Assembly (NCBI RefSeq): GCF_000820125.1
Contig: NZ_CDBY01000043.1
Coordinates: 1-64,000 of the forward strand
DNA: 64,000 bases
Source: Aeromonas simiae
Lineage (GTDB): Bacteria > Pseudomonadota > Gammaproteobacteria > Enterobacterales > Aeromonadaceae
Direction: 5' to 3'
Positions 43,163 through 52,572 of this stretch are shown here, one piece after another. Under the pieces are notes generated by a model. It had not been told where the DNA came from and ran no database searches. It saw nothing but the letters and a program-made list of their open reading frames with translations. The translations under genes and the position numbers were made by a program. Positions within the stretch are counted from its first letter, which is position 1. Each line of letters begins with the position of its first letter.

Positions 43163-44686
43163 TTAGTAGCTGCTCTTTTTCTCCGGACAGCGCCCGATGA
43201 TCTCGGGACTGAGCTCGCCGTTATCCTGCTCGAGGATCACGTCAAATCCCCACAACTGATGCAGGTGGCGCAGCACCTCGTGGCGTGAGTCGGCCAGCGG
43301 GATCCGGTTGTGAGGGACATAGCGCAGGGTCAGTGAGCGGTCTCCTTTTACCGCCACGTTGTAGACCTGGATGTTCGGCTCCAGGTTACTTAGGTTGTAC
43401 TGCGCCGACAGGGTGCTGCGCAGGCGACGGTACCCCTCCTCGTTGTGAATGGCCGAGACCTTGAGATAGTTCTTCATGTCATCGTCATCGATGGCAAACA
43501 GTTTGAGATCGCGCATCACCTTGGGGCTCAAGAACTGGCTGATGAAGCTCTCATCCTTGAAGTTCTGCATGGCAAAGTGCAGGGTCTGCACCCAGTCAGT
43601 GCCGGCGTAATCCGGGAACCAGTACCTGTCCTCGTCGGTCGGGTGCTCGCAGATCCGGCGCAAGTCCGTGAACATGGCAAAACCCAGGGCATAGGGGTTG
43701 ATCCCCGAGTAGTAGCGGCTGTTATAAGGGGGCTGATAGACCACATTGGTGTGGCTGTGCAGCACCTCCATCATGAAGCGATCGGTCAGTTTTCCCTCGT
43801 CATAGAGGTGGTTGAGGATGGTGTAGTGCCAGAAGGTGGCCCACCCCTCGTTCATCACCTGGGTCTGTTTCTGCGGGTAGAAATATTGGCTGATCTTGCG
43901 CACGATGCGCACCACTTCCCGTTGCCATGGCTCGAGCAGGGGGGCGTTCTTCTCGATGAAGTAGAGGAGATTCTCCTGCGGCTCGGGGGGATAGCGCAGC
44001 TCCTCGGCCCCTTCACTGCGCGCCTGCTTGGGCAGGGTGCGCCACAGCTCGTTGACCTGGGTCTGCAGATAATCTTCCCGCGCTTTCTGGCGCCGCTTCT
44101 CTTCGGCCAGCGATAGTTTCTGCGGTCGTTTATAGCGGTCGACCCCAAAGTTCATCAAGGAGTGGCAGGCGTCGAGCAGCCGCTCGACGGCGTCGATGCC
44201 GTGCTTCTCTTCGCATTCGCCGAGGTATTTCTTGGCAAACAGCAGGTAGTCGATGATGGACGAGGCATCGGTCCACGTTTTGAACAGATAGTTGTTCTTG
44301 AAAAAGGAGTTATGGCCATAGCTGGCATGGGCGATCACCAGCGCCTGCATCGGCATGGTGTTCTCCTCCATCAGGTAGGCGATGCAGGGATCGGAGTTGA
44401 TGACGATCTCATAGGCCAGTCCCATCTGACCACGCTTGTAGTTACGCTCGGTCTGAATGAAGTGCTTACCATAGGACCAGTGATGGTAACCAATCGGCAT
44501 GCCGATGCTGGAATAGGCATCCATCATCTGCTCGGCGGTGATCACTTCGATCTGGTTGGGATAGGTGTCGAGCTTGTAATGGGCGGCAACCCGGGCGATC
44601 TCCTTGTGGTAGATCTCCAGCAGTTCGAAGGTCCAGTCTGGCCCGTCGTCAAGCGGGGCATACACTCTAGTCTGTGTCTCACTCAT
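43163..44686 (-). CDS. ycgB: SpoVR family protein YcgB
   Basis: 507 residues from ATG 44686 (MSETQTRVYAPLDDGPDWTF); the longer open frame is an artefact overlapping yeaH. SpoVR hallmarks: GMPIGYHHWSYGKHFIQTER, LAYEIVINSDPCIAYLMEEN, QALVIAHASYGHNSFFKNNY and MNEGWATFWHYTILNHLYDE. Biochemical role is not settled; Bacillus SpoVR affects the spore cortex. In gamma-proteobacteria the gene forms a conserved stress module with yeaH and yeaG (prkA). Here all three are consecutive, with 10 bases to yeaH. Confidence 0.95.
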   Translation of the reverse strand: MSETQTRVYAPLDDGPDWTFELLEIYHKEIARVAAHYKLDTYPNQIEVITAEQMMDAYSSIGMPIGYHHWSYGKHFIQTERNYKRGQMGLAYEIVINSDPCIAYLMEENTMPMQALVIAHASYGHNSFFKNNYLFKTWTDASSIIDYLLFAKKYLGECEEKHGIDAVERLLDACHSLMNFGVDRYKRPQKLSLAEEKRRQKAREDYLQTQVNELWRTLPKQARSEGAEELRYPPEPQENLLYFIEKNAPLLEPWQREVVRIVRKISQYFYPQKQTQVMNEGWATFWHYTILNHLYDEGKLTDRFMMEVLHSHTNVVYQPPYNSRYYSGINPYALGFAMFTDLRRICEHPTDEDRYWFPDYAGTDWVQTLHFAMQNFKDESFISQFLSPKVMRDLKLFAIDDDDMKNYLKVSAIHNEEGYRRLRSTLSAQYNLSNLEPNIQVYNVAVKGDRSLTLRYVPHNRIPLADSRHEVLRHLHQLWGFDVILEQDNGELSPEIIGRCPEKKSSY

Positions 44687-44696
44687 AGCGTCCCCC

Positions 44697-45968
44697 TCAT
44701 GCGGCTTGCTTCTTGAACAGTTCGCGAAACACCGGGTAGATATCGTCGAGCTTACGGATGTGCTCCATGGCGAAGTGGGGGAACTGGCTGGCGACCGACT
44801 CATACTCGTGCCACAGGGTCTGGTGGGCCCGGGTGGTGATCTCGATGTAGGAGTAGTAGCGCACCCAGGGCATGATCTCTTTGATGAGCAACTCCTTGCA
44901 CAGGGGAGAGTCATCGGCCCAGTTGTCTCCGTCAGAGGCTTGGGCGGCGTAAATGTTCCACTGATTTGCCGGGTAACGTTCGCTCATGATCTCGCTCATC
45001 ATCTTGAGCGCACTTGAGACTATGGTGCCGCCGGTCTCCTGGGAGTAGAAGAACTCGTGCTCATCGACCTCCTTGGCCTGGGTGTGGTGACGGATATAGA
45101 CCACCTCCACGTTCTTGTAGGTGCGGGTCAGAAACAGGTAGAGCAGGATGTAAAAGCGCTTGGCCATATCCTTGGTCGCCTGATCCATGGAGCCGGAGAC
45201 GTCCATCAGGCAGAACATCACTGCCTGGCTGGAGGGGACCGGCCGCTTCACATAGTTGTTGAACTTGAGATCGAAGGTGTCGATGAAGGGCACGGCGTCG
45301 ATCTTCTTGCGCAGATCTCGGATCTCCCGCTCGAGCGATGCAATTTCGGCATGATGCTCATTGGGGTCTTGCATCAGCAGCGCCAGCCGGGCTTCCAGCT
45401 CACGCAGCTGTCGTTTCTTGCCGGCCTGCAGTGCAACCCGCCGCGCCAGAGAGTTTTGCAGCGAACGCACCACGTTGATGTTGGTCGGTACCCCGTTCGA
45501 GGTGTAGCCCGCCCGGTAGGTCTTCACTTCCATCAGTTGGTTAAGCTGGGTTTTCTGCAAGTTGGGCAGCTCGAGATCCTCAAACAGAAGATCTAAGTAC
45601 TCATCCTTGGAGATCTGGAACACAAAATCATCCGCGCCTTCCCCCTGGTTTGAGGCCTGCCCTTCACCGCTTCCCCCGCCACCGCCCCCTCCCTGCGGGC
45701 GGTCAATCTTGTCCCCGGTGACGAACTGATCATTGCCTGGGTGCACCATCTCCCGCTTGCCGCCACGTCCCTGATGGAAAATGGATTCGGTGATGTCGCG
45801 GGTGGGAATGCTGATGTTCTCGCCCTTGTCCACGTCCTGGATGCTGCGTTTGGCCACAGCATCGGAGACCGCCTGTTTGATCTGTTTCTTATAACGGCGG
45901 ATGAAGCGCTGCCGGTTGACAGCGCTCTTGTTCTTGCCGTTCAGTCTGCGATCGATGAAATGCGCCAT
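44697..45968 (-). CDS. yeaH: YeaH/YhbH family protein (DUF444, VWA-like)
   Basis: 423 residues from ATG 45968 ([20 protein letters not shown]). A basic N-terminal region is followed by a Gly-rich linker ([11 protein letters not shown] at about residue 92) and a von Willebrand A-like domain with a MIDAS-type motif ([20 protein letters not shown]) and later [11 protein letters not shown]. It works with the kinase YeaG in starvation and stress response in E. coli. The middle gene of the yeaG-yeaH-ycgB operon. Confidence 0.94.
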   Translation of the reverse strand: MAHFIDRRLNGKNKSAVNRQRFIRRYKKQIKQAVSDAVAKRSIQDVDKGENISIPTRDITESIFHQGRGGKREMVHPGNDQFVTGDKIDRPQGGGGGGGSGEGQASNQGEGADDFVFQISKDEYLDLLFEDLELPNLQKTQLNQLMEVKTYRAGYTSNGVPTNINVVRSLQNSLARRVALQAGKKRQLRELEARLALLMQDPNEHHAEIASLEREIRDLRKKIDAVPFIDTFDLKFNNYVKRPVPSSQAVMFCLMDVSGSMDQATKDMAKRFYILLYLFLTRTYKNVEVVYIRHHTQAKEVDEHEFFYSQETGGTIVSSALKMMSEIMSERYPANQWNIYAAQASDGDNWADDSPLCKELLIKEIMPWVRYYSYIEITTRAHQTLWHEYESVASQFPHFAMEHIRKLDDIYPVFRELFKKQAA

Positions 45969-45991
45969 ATTCCCCTCCTTGGCCATCAGGC

Positions 45992-47914
45992 TCAGGATGA
46001 TTTACGCACCCTCAAGTACCACTCAGAGAGCAGGCGCACCTGTTTGCGGGTATACCCTTTCTCCATCATCCGCGCGACGAAGTTATCGTGTTTCTTCTGC
46101 TCTTCGGCCGAGGTCTTGCTGTTGAACGAGATGACCGGCAACAGCTCCTCGGTGTTGGAGAACATCTTCTTCTCGATCACGGTGCGCAGCTTCTCGTAAC
46201 TGGTCCAGGTCGGGTTGCGGCCGGCGTTATTGGCGCGGGCACGCAGCACGAAGTTGACTATCTCGTTGCGAAAATCCTTCGGGTTGCTGATCCCGGCCGG
46301 TTTCTCGATCTTCTCCAGCTCGCTGTTGAGCGCGGCGCGGTCAAACAGTTGGCCGGTCTCCGGATCGCGGTACTCCTGATCCTGGATCCAGAAGTCGGCA
46401 TAGGTGACGTAGCGATCGAAGATGTTTTGGCCGTACTCGGAGTAGGACTCGAGATAGGCGGTCTGGATCTCCTTGCCGATGAATTCAACATAACGCGGGA
46501 TCAGGTATCCCTTGATGAACTCGAGGTAACGGTCGTGCAGCTCTTGCGGGAACTGTTCTCGCTCAATCTGCTGCTCCAGCACATAGAAGAGGTGCACTGG
46601 ATTGGCCGCCACCTCGGCGTGGTCGAAGTTAAATACCCGCGACAGGATCTTGAACGCAAAACGGGTGGAAAGGCCGTTCATCCCTTCGTCGACGCCGGCA
46701 TAGTCGCGGTACTCCTGGTAACTCTTGGCCTTGGGATCGGTATCTTTGAGGCTTTCGCCGTCATAGACCCGCATCTTGGAGTAGAGGCTGGAGTTCTCCG
46801 GCTCCTTGAGGCGCGAGAGCACCGAGAACTGGCCGAGCAGCTCGAGGGTGCCTGGAGCGCACTTGGCTTCGGTCAACTGGCTGTTTTGCAACAATTTCTC
46901 GTAGATCTTCACCTCTTCCGAGACGCGCAGGCAATAAGGCACCTTGACGATGTAAACCCGGTCGAGGAAGGCCTCGTTGTTCTTGTTGTTCTTAAACTGC
47001 TGCCATTCGGATTCATTGGAGTGGGCCAGAATGATCCCCTCAAACGGCATGGCCGAGATCCCCTCGGTGCCGTTGTAGTTCCCCTCCTGGGTAGCGGTCA
47101 GCAGCGGGTGCAGTACCTTGATGGGAGCCTTGAACATCTCGACAAACTCCATCATCCCCTGGTTGGCCTTGCACAGGGCACCGGAGTAGGAGTAGGCGTC
47201 GGCATCATCCTGTGCATAGTGCTCCAACATGCGGATGTCGACCTTGCCCACCAGAGAAGAGATGTCCTGATTGTTCTCATCGCCGGGTTCGGTCTTGGCG
47301 ATGGCAATTTGATCGAGGATGGAGGGATTGACCTTCTCCACCTTGAATTGAGTAATATCGCCGCCAAATTCGTGCAGGCGTTTGACGACCCAGGGGGACA
47401 TGATGGGACGCAGGTAACGGCGCGGGATACCATATTCACGCTCAAGCAGGTCGCCATCCTCTTCCATGTCGAAGAGGCAGAAGGGGTGATCGTTGACCGG
47501 TGACCCTTTGATGCGATAGACAGGCACTTTCTGCATCAGGGCCTTGAGCTTCTCGGCCAAAGAGGATTTTCCGCCCCCCACCGGCCCCAGCAGATAGAGG
47601 ATCTGTTTCTTCTCTTCCAGGCCCTGGGCGGCATGCTTGAGGTAGGAGACAATCTGCTCGATGGCCTCTTCCATGCCATAGAAGTCCCGGAAGGCGGGAT
47701 AGCGGGCGATAACCCGATTGGAGAAGAGTCGGCTCAAGCGCGGATTGGTGGATGTGTCGATCATCTCAGGCTCACCGATGGCGGCCAGCAGTCGTTCGGC
47801 GGCGGAGGCGTAGCAGGACTTGTCCTGTTTGCACATATCCAGAAACTCCTGGATGGTGTACTCCTCTTCCCTGGCTTTTTCGTAGCGTTGTTGGTAATGC
47901 TCGAAGATGCCCAT
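45992..47914 (-). CDS. yeaG: PrkA family serine protein kinase/AAA+ protein YeaG
   Basis: 640 residues, the E. coli YeaG length. The N-terminal AAA+ PrkA domain has Walker [21 protein letters not shown] and [20 protein letters not shown]. The C-terminal PrkA kinase-like part includes [20 protein letters not shown] and [20 protein letters not shown]. In E. coli yeaGH is induced by nitrogen starvation and stationary phase. It is the first gene of the operon. A sequence TCTATCTATAAC about 20 bases upstream could be a stress-type -10, but no sigma-54 box was found. Confidence 0.96.
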   Translation of the reverse strand: MGIFEHYQQRYEKAREEEYTIQEFLDMCKQDKSCYASAAERLLAAIGEPEMIDTSTNPRLSRLFSNRVIARYPAFRDFYGMEEAIEQIVSYLKHAAQGLEEKKQILYLLGPVGGGKSSLAEKLKALMQKVPVYRIKGSPVNDHPFCLFDMEEDGDLLEREYGIPRRYLRPIMSPWVVKRLHEFGGDITQFKVEKVNPSILDQIAIAKTEPGDENNQDISSLVGKVDIRMLEHYAQDDADAYSYSGALCKANQGMMEFVEMFKAPIKVLHPLLTATQEGNYNGTEGISAMPFEGIILAHSNESEWQQFKNNKNNEAFLDRVYIVKVPYCLRVSEEVKIYEKLLQNSQLTEAKCAPGTLELLGQFSVLSRLKEPENSSLYSKMRVYDGESLKDTDPKAKSYQEYRDYAGVDEGMNGLSTRFAFKILSRVFNFDHAEVAANPVHLFYVLEQQIEREQFPQELHDRYLEFIKGYLIPRYVEFIGKEIQTAYLESYSEYGQNIFDRYVTYADFWIQDQEYRDPETGQLFDRAALNSELEKIEKPAGISNPKDFRNEIVNFVLRARANNAGRNPTWTSYEKLRTVIEKKMFSNTEELLPVISFNSKTSAEEQKKHDNFVARMMEKGYTRKQVRLLSEWYLRVRKSS

Positions 47915-48271
47915 AACCTTACCCCCGTTATAGATAGACGCTTACCCTAAAAGAACCATCGCCATCGAATTGTCACATTGTCTTATCTAAGTTAAGCCTA
48001 CCCGCTACCTCACCGCGTATTGCTGTTGCAGAATCTGTTCCCGGTTGCCTATCCCTGTTTGCCCAAGGCCAACAGAGTCGATGGCGGCGGTCATCTACAC
48101 GCATATGTTACTGACTGTTAAATTATTTCTGCCACGTTCCCCGATCGCTGTCAAAGGCTTCGAAGAGAAAATATACAGAGAGACGTTCGGGTCTCAAAAG
48201 GGCGCTGGGTTTGTCGCGAGGGGGGAACAGAAATAGCCGTCTCGTTTGGTGTTGCAGCTCTAATTTTTACA
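47915..48271. other. Non-coding region upstream of yeaG
   Basis: About 360 bases with no supportable gene. It must hold the yeaG promoter on the minus strand. A 63-codon open frame at 48045-48236 on the plus strand has no recognisable feature. Confidence 0.5.
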
Positions 48272-48300
48272 TTGACGTAACATTGTGTGCCGGCTAGATT
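48272..48300 (+). promoter_or_regulatory. Near-consensus sigma70 promoter
   Basis: TTGACG (48272-48277), exactly 17 bases, then TAGATT (48295-48300), within a locally AT-rich stretch. No start codon with a ribosome site follows before the terminator at 48394-48424. Confidence 0.7.
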
Positions 48301-48306
48301 GAACTC

Positions 48307-48424
48307 GTACTTCGCCAGATGGCCAGATCAGGTTGCTTGAACTGGTTGATTTAGCAGGTGCAAAGCTCTGTTTAAGCACGTTTCCGTTGGCTTGGCCCTC
48401 GCATCGCGAGGGCCTTATTTTTTT
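48307..48424 (+). ncRNA. Candidate small RNA between yeaG and the Sel1-repeat gene
   Basis: A transcript of about 118 nt is predicted from the strong promoter at 48272-48300 to the intrinsic terminator at 48394-48424. No ORF of note lies inside, and the sequence does not resemble the sRNAs I know (RyhB, Spot 42, GcvB, Qrr, ArcZ, MicA, RybB). Alternatively it is an attenuated leader of the Sel1-repeat gene, whose ATG lies 67 bases after the terminator. Confidence 0.55.
48394..48424 (+). terminator. Strong intrinsic terminator of the candidate sRNA
   Basis: GGCCCTCGC-ATC-GCGAGGGCC followed by TTATTTTTTT. It does not follow any coding gene on this strand. Confidence 0.9.
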
Positions 48425-48490
48425 ACATTTGCTATGATGTTGGCCTTTTTGTTAGCCGTGAGCCGGGGACGCTTACAAGAGCAGGGAGTG

Positions 48491-49078
48491 ATGAACATTA
48501 CCATTCGACGTTTGGCTTTTATGGCATTGATCATGGCTGTGTTATGGCGCATCGAAGGTGATGAACAGACGGCTCATCAGGCGGACAGAGCGTGGCGCAG
48601 TGGCGAGCATCAGACCGCCGTGGCCATTTGGCGCATCCTTGTTGATGAAGGGGATCTCAGATCGCAGGTGCGTCTGGCCCAGGCGTATGAATGGGGGCTG
48701 GGCGTTGCCCAGGATCAGACGTTGTCATGGCAGTTGTACCAACATGCGGCTGAGCGTGGTGAAGCGGCCAGTCAATATCGGCTTGCAGAGGCCTATCTCA
48801 GAGGCGGTCATGTAAAGCGGGATCTGAATGCCGCCTATCACTGGTTCGAGCTGGCCGCGCAAGGGGGCAATGTCATGGCTCAACTCAAGTTCGGGGCCTT
48901 GTGCCTGCTTGGTATCAAGGGGCAACCTGAATGGGAGAAGGGGCGCCGCTACCTGCTCCGGGCGGCCTCCGCCGGTAACGAGACCGCTCTGCTGGTCTTA
49001 AAAGAGCTGGTCAACCGGGAGCGGGGGGAGGGGACATTCACCTTTGATGAACTGGAACGCCTGGTGGCTGGAAGTTAG
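48491..49078 (+). CDS. Sel1-repeat (SLR/TPR-like) protein
   Basis: 195 residues from ATG 48491 (GGGAG just upstream); in-frame starts back to 48392 would overlap the terminator hairpin. A short hydrophobic N-terminus (FMALIMAVLWRI) could be a signal anchor. Four Sel1-like repeats follow: SQVRLAQAYEWGLGVAQDQT, SQYRLAEAYLRGGHVKRDLN, AQLKFGALCLLGIKGQPEWE and a last partial unit. Such proteins act as protein-protein interaction scaffolds; the partner is unknown. Confidence 0.82.
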   Translation: MNITIRRLAFMALIMAVLWRIEGDEQTAHQADRAWRSGEHQTAVAIWRILVDEGDLRSQVRLAQAYEWGLGVAQDQTLSWQLYQHAAERGEAASQYRLAEAYLRGGHVKRDLNAAYHWFELAAQGGNVMAQLKFGALCLLGIKGQPEWEKGRRYLLRAASAGNETALLVLKELVNRERGEGTFTFDELERLVAGS

Positions 49079-49119
49079 AAAAATGCGTGAAAAATCACCA
49101 TGTAGGTGGTGCATTTTTG
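49079..49119 (+). terminator. Intrinsic terminator of the Sel1-repeat gene
   Basis: AAAAATGC (49079-49086) pairs with GCATTTTT (49111-49118) around an inner CACC/GGTG hairpin, right after the stop codon. Confidence 0.7.
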
Positions 49120-49156
49120 TTACCCCCTGTTCGATGTCATCTGTTACCATGGCGCC

Positions 49157-49237
49157 TTGCCTGATTTGTCGTGAGGGAGAGAAGGCTTGTCCTCCGCTCG
49201 CTGGCGCGTTTGCAGAGTAGAGTGAACAGTCAGGCAA
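49157..49237 (+). promoter_or_regulatory. Long-range inverted repeat in the thrS leader
   Basis: TTGCCTGA (49157-49164) and TCAGGCAA (49230-49237) are complementary and enclose 65 bases. They lie 80-160 bases upstream of thrS. In E. coli the thrS leader folds into tRNA-like domains bound by ThrRS for autorepression; this could be an analogous operator, but the fold is not shown. Confidence 0.35.
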
Positions 49238-49316
49238 AATCGTGTCGTCCATTTAACCGACTTAACTCTTTGCATGTGGCCTTTGGTGTGGGTCACCACT
49301 GTATAAGGATTTCAAG

Positions 49317-51245
49317 ATGCCAATCATTACCCTGCCTGACGGCAGCCAGCGTCAATTCTCCCAACCGGTTTCCGTTCTGGATGTCGCTGCCGACATCGGC
49401 CCTGGCCTGGCCAAGGCGTGTGTTGCCGGCCGCGTCAATGGCGAGCTGGTCGATGCCTGTGAGCTGATCGAGAACGATGCTCAGCTCTCCATTATTACCG
49501 CCAAGGATGAAGAGGGGCTGGAGATCATTCGCCACTCTTGTGCGCACCTGCTCGGTCATGCCATTAAGCAGCTGTGGCCGCAGACCAAGATGGCCATCGG
49601 CCCGGTCATCGACAACGGTTTTTACTACGACGTAGATCTCGATCGCGCCCTGACCGACGAGGATTTGGCGGCTCTGGAAGCACGCATGCTTGAGCTGGCA
49701 TCCAAAGACTACGACGTGGTCAAGAAGAAGGTCTCCTGGCAGGAGGCTCGTGATACTTTCGAGTCCCGTGGTGAGACCTACAAGATGGAGATCCTGGATC
49801 AGAACGTCGCACGCGACGATCGCCCGGGTCTGTACCATCACGAAGAGTACATCGACATGTGCCGTGGCCCGCACGTTCCCAACATGCGCCACTGCCACCA
49901 TTTCAAGCTGCAGAAGATCTCCGGCGCCTACTGGCGTGGTGACTCCAACAACAAGATGTTGCAGCGCATTTACGGTACCGCCTGGGCAGACAAGAAGCAG
50001 CTCAAGGCTTATTTGCAGCGCCTCGAAGAGGCTGCCAAGCGCGATCACCGTAAAATCGGCAAACAGCTCGACCTGTATCACATGCAGGAAGAGGCGCCGG
50101 GCATGGTGTTCTGGCACAACGATGGCTGGACTATCTTCCGCGAGCTGGAAACCTTCATCCGCGGCAAGCTCAAGGAGTACGACTATCAGGAGGTCAAAGG
50201 ACCTTTCATGATGGATCGCGTCCTGTGGGAACGGTCCGGCCACTGGGATAAGTACGCCCAGGCCATGTTCACCACCCAGTCGGAGAACCGCGAGTACGCC
50301 ATCAAGCCGATGAACTGCCCGGGTCACGTGCAGATCTTCAATCAGGGCCTCAAGTCCTACCGCGATCTGCCGCTGCGCATGGCCGAGTTTGGCTCTTGCC
50401 ACCGCAACGAGCCCTCCGGCTCCTTGCATGGTCTGATGCGGGTGCGTGGCTTTACCCAAGATGATGCCCATATCTTCTGTACCGAAGAGCAGGTGATGGA
50501 AGAGGTCTCCTCTTGCATCCGCATGGTGTATGACGTCTACGGTACCTTCGGTTTCGAAAATATCGTGGTCAAGCTCTCTACTCGTCCGGAACAACGTATC
50601 GGCACCGACGAGATGTGGGATCGCGCCGAAGCGGCTCTGGCCGAGGCCTTGGTCAAAAATGGTCTCAAGTATGACCTGCAGCCGGGTGAAGGGGCCTTCT
50701 ATGGCCCGAAGATTGAGTTCACCCTGCACGACTGCCTGGATCGCGCCTGGCAGTGTGGTACGGTCCAGCTTGACTTCGCCCTGCCGGGTCGCCTCGGGGC
50801 TACCTATGTGGGTGAAGACAACGAGCGTCACGTGCCGGTCATGATTCACCGTGCCATTCTGGGCTCCATTGAGCGCTTTATCGGTATTTTGACTGAAGAG
50901 TACGCCGGTTTCTTCCCGGCATGGTTGGCGCCGACTCAAGCTGTTGTCATGAATATCACTGACAATCAGGCAGATTATGCGCTCAAGGTAGCCAAGGCAT
51001 TGAATGATGCGGGTCTGCGTGCGAAGGCGGACTTGAGAAATGAGAAGATTGGCTTTAAAATCCGCGAGCATACTTTGAAGCGAGTGCCCTATATGCTGGT
51101 TTGCGGCGACAAAGAAGTCGAATCCGGCAAAATTGCTGTTCGCACTCGCAAGGGGGCTGACTTGGGAACCTATCCGGTTGAAGAGCTGATTACACTGCTC
51201 ACCCAAGAAGTTCAGACCCGCGGACAAAAGAGAGTGGAGGAATAA
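49317..51245 (+). CDS. thrS: Threonyl-tRNA synthetase
   Basis: 642 residues, the E. coli ThrRS length. N-terminal TGS domain ([20 protein letters not shown]), the editing domain with [16 protein letters not shown], and a class II catalytic core: motif 1 around [20 protein letters not shown], motif 2 [20 protein letters not shown] and motif 3 [16 protein letters not shown]. The zinc ligand context [10 protein letters not shown] and the C-terminal anticodon-binding domain are present. It heads the conserved thrS-infC-rpmI-rplT translation operon; the infC start lies 3 bases after its stop. Confidence 0.98.
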   Translation: MPIITLPDGSQRQFSQPVSVLDVAADIGPGLAKACVAGRVNGELVDACELIENDAQLSIITAKDEEGLEIIRHSCAHLLGHAIKQLWPQTKMAIGPVIDNGFYYDVDLDRALTDEDLAALEARMLELASKDYDVVKKKVSWQEARDTFESRGETYKMEILDQNVARDDRPGLYHHEEYIDMCRGPHVPNMRHCHHFKLQKISGAYWRGDSNNKMLQRIYGTAWADKKQLKAYLQRLEEAAKRDHRKIGKQLDLYHMQEEAPGMVFWHNDGWTIFRELETFIRGKLKEYDYQEVKGPFMMDRVLWERSGHWDKYAQAMFTTQSENREYAIKPMNCPGHVQIFNQGLKSYRDLPLRMAEFGSCHRNEPSGSLHGLMRVRGFTQDDAHIFCTEEQVMEEVSSCIRMVYDVYGTFGFENIVVKLSTRPEQRIGTDEMWDRAEAALAEALVKNGLKYDLQPGEGAFYGPKIEFTLHDCLDRAWQCGTVQLDFALPGRLGATYVGEDNERHVPVMIHRAILGSIERFIGILTEEYAGFFPAWLAPTQAVVMNITDNQADYALKVAKALNDAGLRAKADLRNEKIGFKIREHTLKRVPYMLVCGDKEVESGKIAVRTRKGADLGTYPVEELITLLTQEVQTRGQKRVEE

Positions 51246-51248
51246 GCT

Positions 51249-51794
51249 ATAAAAGGCGGAAAAAAACTGGGCAAGCAACCGCAAGCCCGCGCTCACCGGA
51301 TCAATACCGAGATTCGTCTGAAAGAAGTTCGTTTGACTGGTGTTGAGGGAGAGCCTCTGGGCATCGTCTCGATCCAGGATGCATTGAACTTAGCCGTTGA
51401 AGCTGGAGTTGATCTGGTTGAGATCAGTCCCAACGCCGAGCCGCCCGTTTGCCGGATCATGGATTACGGCAAATTCCTCTACGAAAAGAGCAAGACTGCT
51501 AAAGAGCAGAAGAAGAAGCAGAAAGTCGTCCAGGTGAAGGAAATCAAATTCCGTCCTGGCACCGACGAAGGCGACTATCAGGTAAAACTGCGCAACCTGA
51601 TTCGCTTTCTCGAGGAAGGTGACAAGGCCAAGGTTACCTTGCGCTTCCGCGGTCGTGAAATGGCCCACCAGGAACTTGGTATCAAGGTACTGGAGCGCGT
51701 CAAGAACGATCTGGAAGAGCTGGCCGTGGTCGAGTCCTTCCCCAAAGTCGAAGGCCGTCAAGCAGTGATGGTCCTCGCGCCTAAGAAGAAATAA
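51249..51794 (+). CDS. infC: Translation initiation factor IF-3 (AUA start)
   Basis: 181 residues if translation begins at ATA 51249, which gives [20 protein letters not shown], aligning with the E. coli IF-3 N-terminus that starts on AUU. GGAGG lies eight bases upstream (51236-51240). No ATG, GTG or TTG is available in frame until TTG 51333, which would remove part of the N-terminal domain. The remaining sequence ([60 protein letters not shown]) is standard IF-3. A non-canonical start lets IF-3 repress its own synthesis. Confidence 0.95.
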   Translation: MKGGKKLGKQPQARAHRINTEIRLKEVRLTGVEGEPLGIVSIQDALNLAVEAGVDLVEISPNAEPPVCRIMDYGKFLYEKSKTAKEQKKKQKVVQVKEIKFRPGTDEGDYQVKLRNLIRFLEEGDKAKVTLRFRGREMAHQELGIKVLERVKNDLEELAVVESFPKVEGRQAVMVLAPKKK

Positions 51795-51852
51795 TCAGGC
51801 CCACAAGAAATCGGCTCGTGGGGGAATACTCCACGAGCCTGTTCGCCTGATT
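51793..51852 (+). promoter_or_regulatory. Nested hairpin leader upstream of rpmI-rplT
   Basis: An outer stem AATCAGGC (51793-51800) / GCCTGATT (51845-51852) encloses an inner stem GGCTCGTGG (51813-51821) / CCACGAGCC (51831-51839). It fills the infC-rpmI gap, where ribosomal protein L20 represses rpmI-rplT translation in E. coli. It could be the L20-binding element or an attenuator. Confidence 0.55.
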
Positions 51853-51884
51853 GTTTTGTTGTTACTCACAATGCGGAGTTCGAA

Positions 51885-52082
51885 ATGCCGAAAATCAAAA
51901 CCAACCGGGGCGCCGCCAAGCGCTTCAAGAAGACTGGCTCTGGTGGCTTCAAGTGCAAGCACGCCCACCTGCGTCACATCCTGACCAAGAAGAGCAGCAA
52001 GCGTAAGCGTCAGCTCGGCCCGAAGACCATGGTCTCTGCCGCTGACCAAAAACGTGTTGTTGCCTGCCTGCCGTACGCATAA
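51885..52082 (+). CDS. rpmI: 50S ribosomal protein L35
   Basis: 65 residues: [20 protein letters not shown] at the start and a very basic body ([20 protein letters not shown]) typical of bL35. It is 17 bases upstream of rplT and shares its operator. Codon use is that of a highly expressed gene. Confidence 0.98.
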   Translation: MPKIKTNRGAAKRFKKTGSGGFKCKHAHLRHILTKKSSKRKRQLGPKTMVSAADQKRVVACLPYA

Positions 52083-52098
52083 GAGAGGGGTGTGAGAA

Positions 52099-52455
52099 AT
52101 GCCGAGAGTAAAACGTGGTGTGACCGCTCGCGCTCGTCACAAGAAAGTTCTGAAGGCTGCCAAGGGTTACTACGGTGCCCGTTCCCGCGTCTACCGCGTA
52201 GCGGTACAAGCGGTAACCAAGGCTGGTCAGTACGCCTACCGTGACCGTCGTCAGAAGAAGCGTCAGTTCCGTCAACTGTGGATCGCCCGTATCAACGCGG
52301 CTTCCCGTCAGAACGGTCTGTCCTACAGCCGTCTGATCAACGGTCTGAAGAAGGCTTCCATCGAGATCGATCGTAAGATCCTCGCTGACATCGCCGTTCA
52401 CGACAAGGTCGCTTTCACCGCTCTGGTTGAAAAGGCAAAGGCAGCTCTGGCTTAA
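52099..52455 (+). CDS. rplT: 50S ribosomal protein L20
   Basis: 118 residues: [20 protein letters not shown], then [20 protein letters not shown] and [20 protein letters not shown], typical of bL20. The protein is needed for early 50S assembly and represses its own operon in E. coli. It is the last gene of the operon and is followed by a strong terminator. Confidence 0.98.
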   Translation: MPRVKRGVTARARHKKVLKAAKGYYGARSRVYRVAVQAVTKAGQYAYRDRRQKKRQFRQLWIARINAASRQNGLSYSRLINGLKKASIEIDRKILADIAVHDKVAFTALVEKAKAALA

Positions 52456-52476
52456 TCGCTGGAAATGTCATGATAT

Positions 52477-52502
52477 AAAAAGGAGGCTTCGGCCTCCTTT
52501 TT
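52477..52502 (+). terminator. Intrinsic terminator of rplT
   Basis: AAAAAGGAGGC-TTC-GGCCTCCTTTTT, about 20 bases after the rplT stop. Confidence 0.93.
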
Positions 52503-52529
52503 GTTGTCTTCATGGTGAGGCGACATAAA

Positions 52530-52554
52530 AAAGGCCCCGCGATGCGGGGCCTTT
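52530..52554 (-). terminator. Intrinsic terminator of ybiT
   Basis: AAAGGCCCCGC-GAT-GCGGGGCCTTT; on the minus strand a T tract follows (TTTTTTATG). Confidence 0.9.
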
Positions 52555-52572
52555 CCATGTCGTTGATCCGGG

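Noticed and set aside
47915-48271. Sigma-54 promoter for the yeaG operon
   Set aside because: No TGGCAC-N5-TTGC(A/T) arrangement could be found on the minus strand; only a weak stress-type -10 is visible.
49293-51296. A 667-codon open frame on the minus strand
   Set aside because: It is antisense to thrS and has no ribosome site or domain; it results from codon bias in a highly expressed gene.
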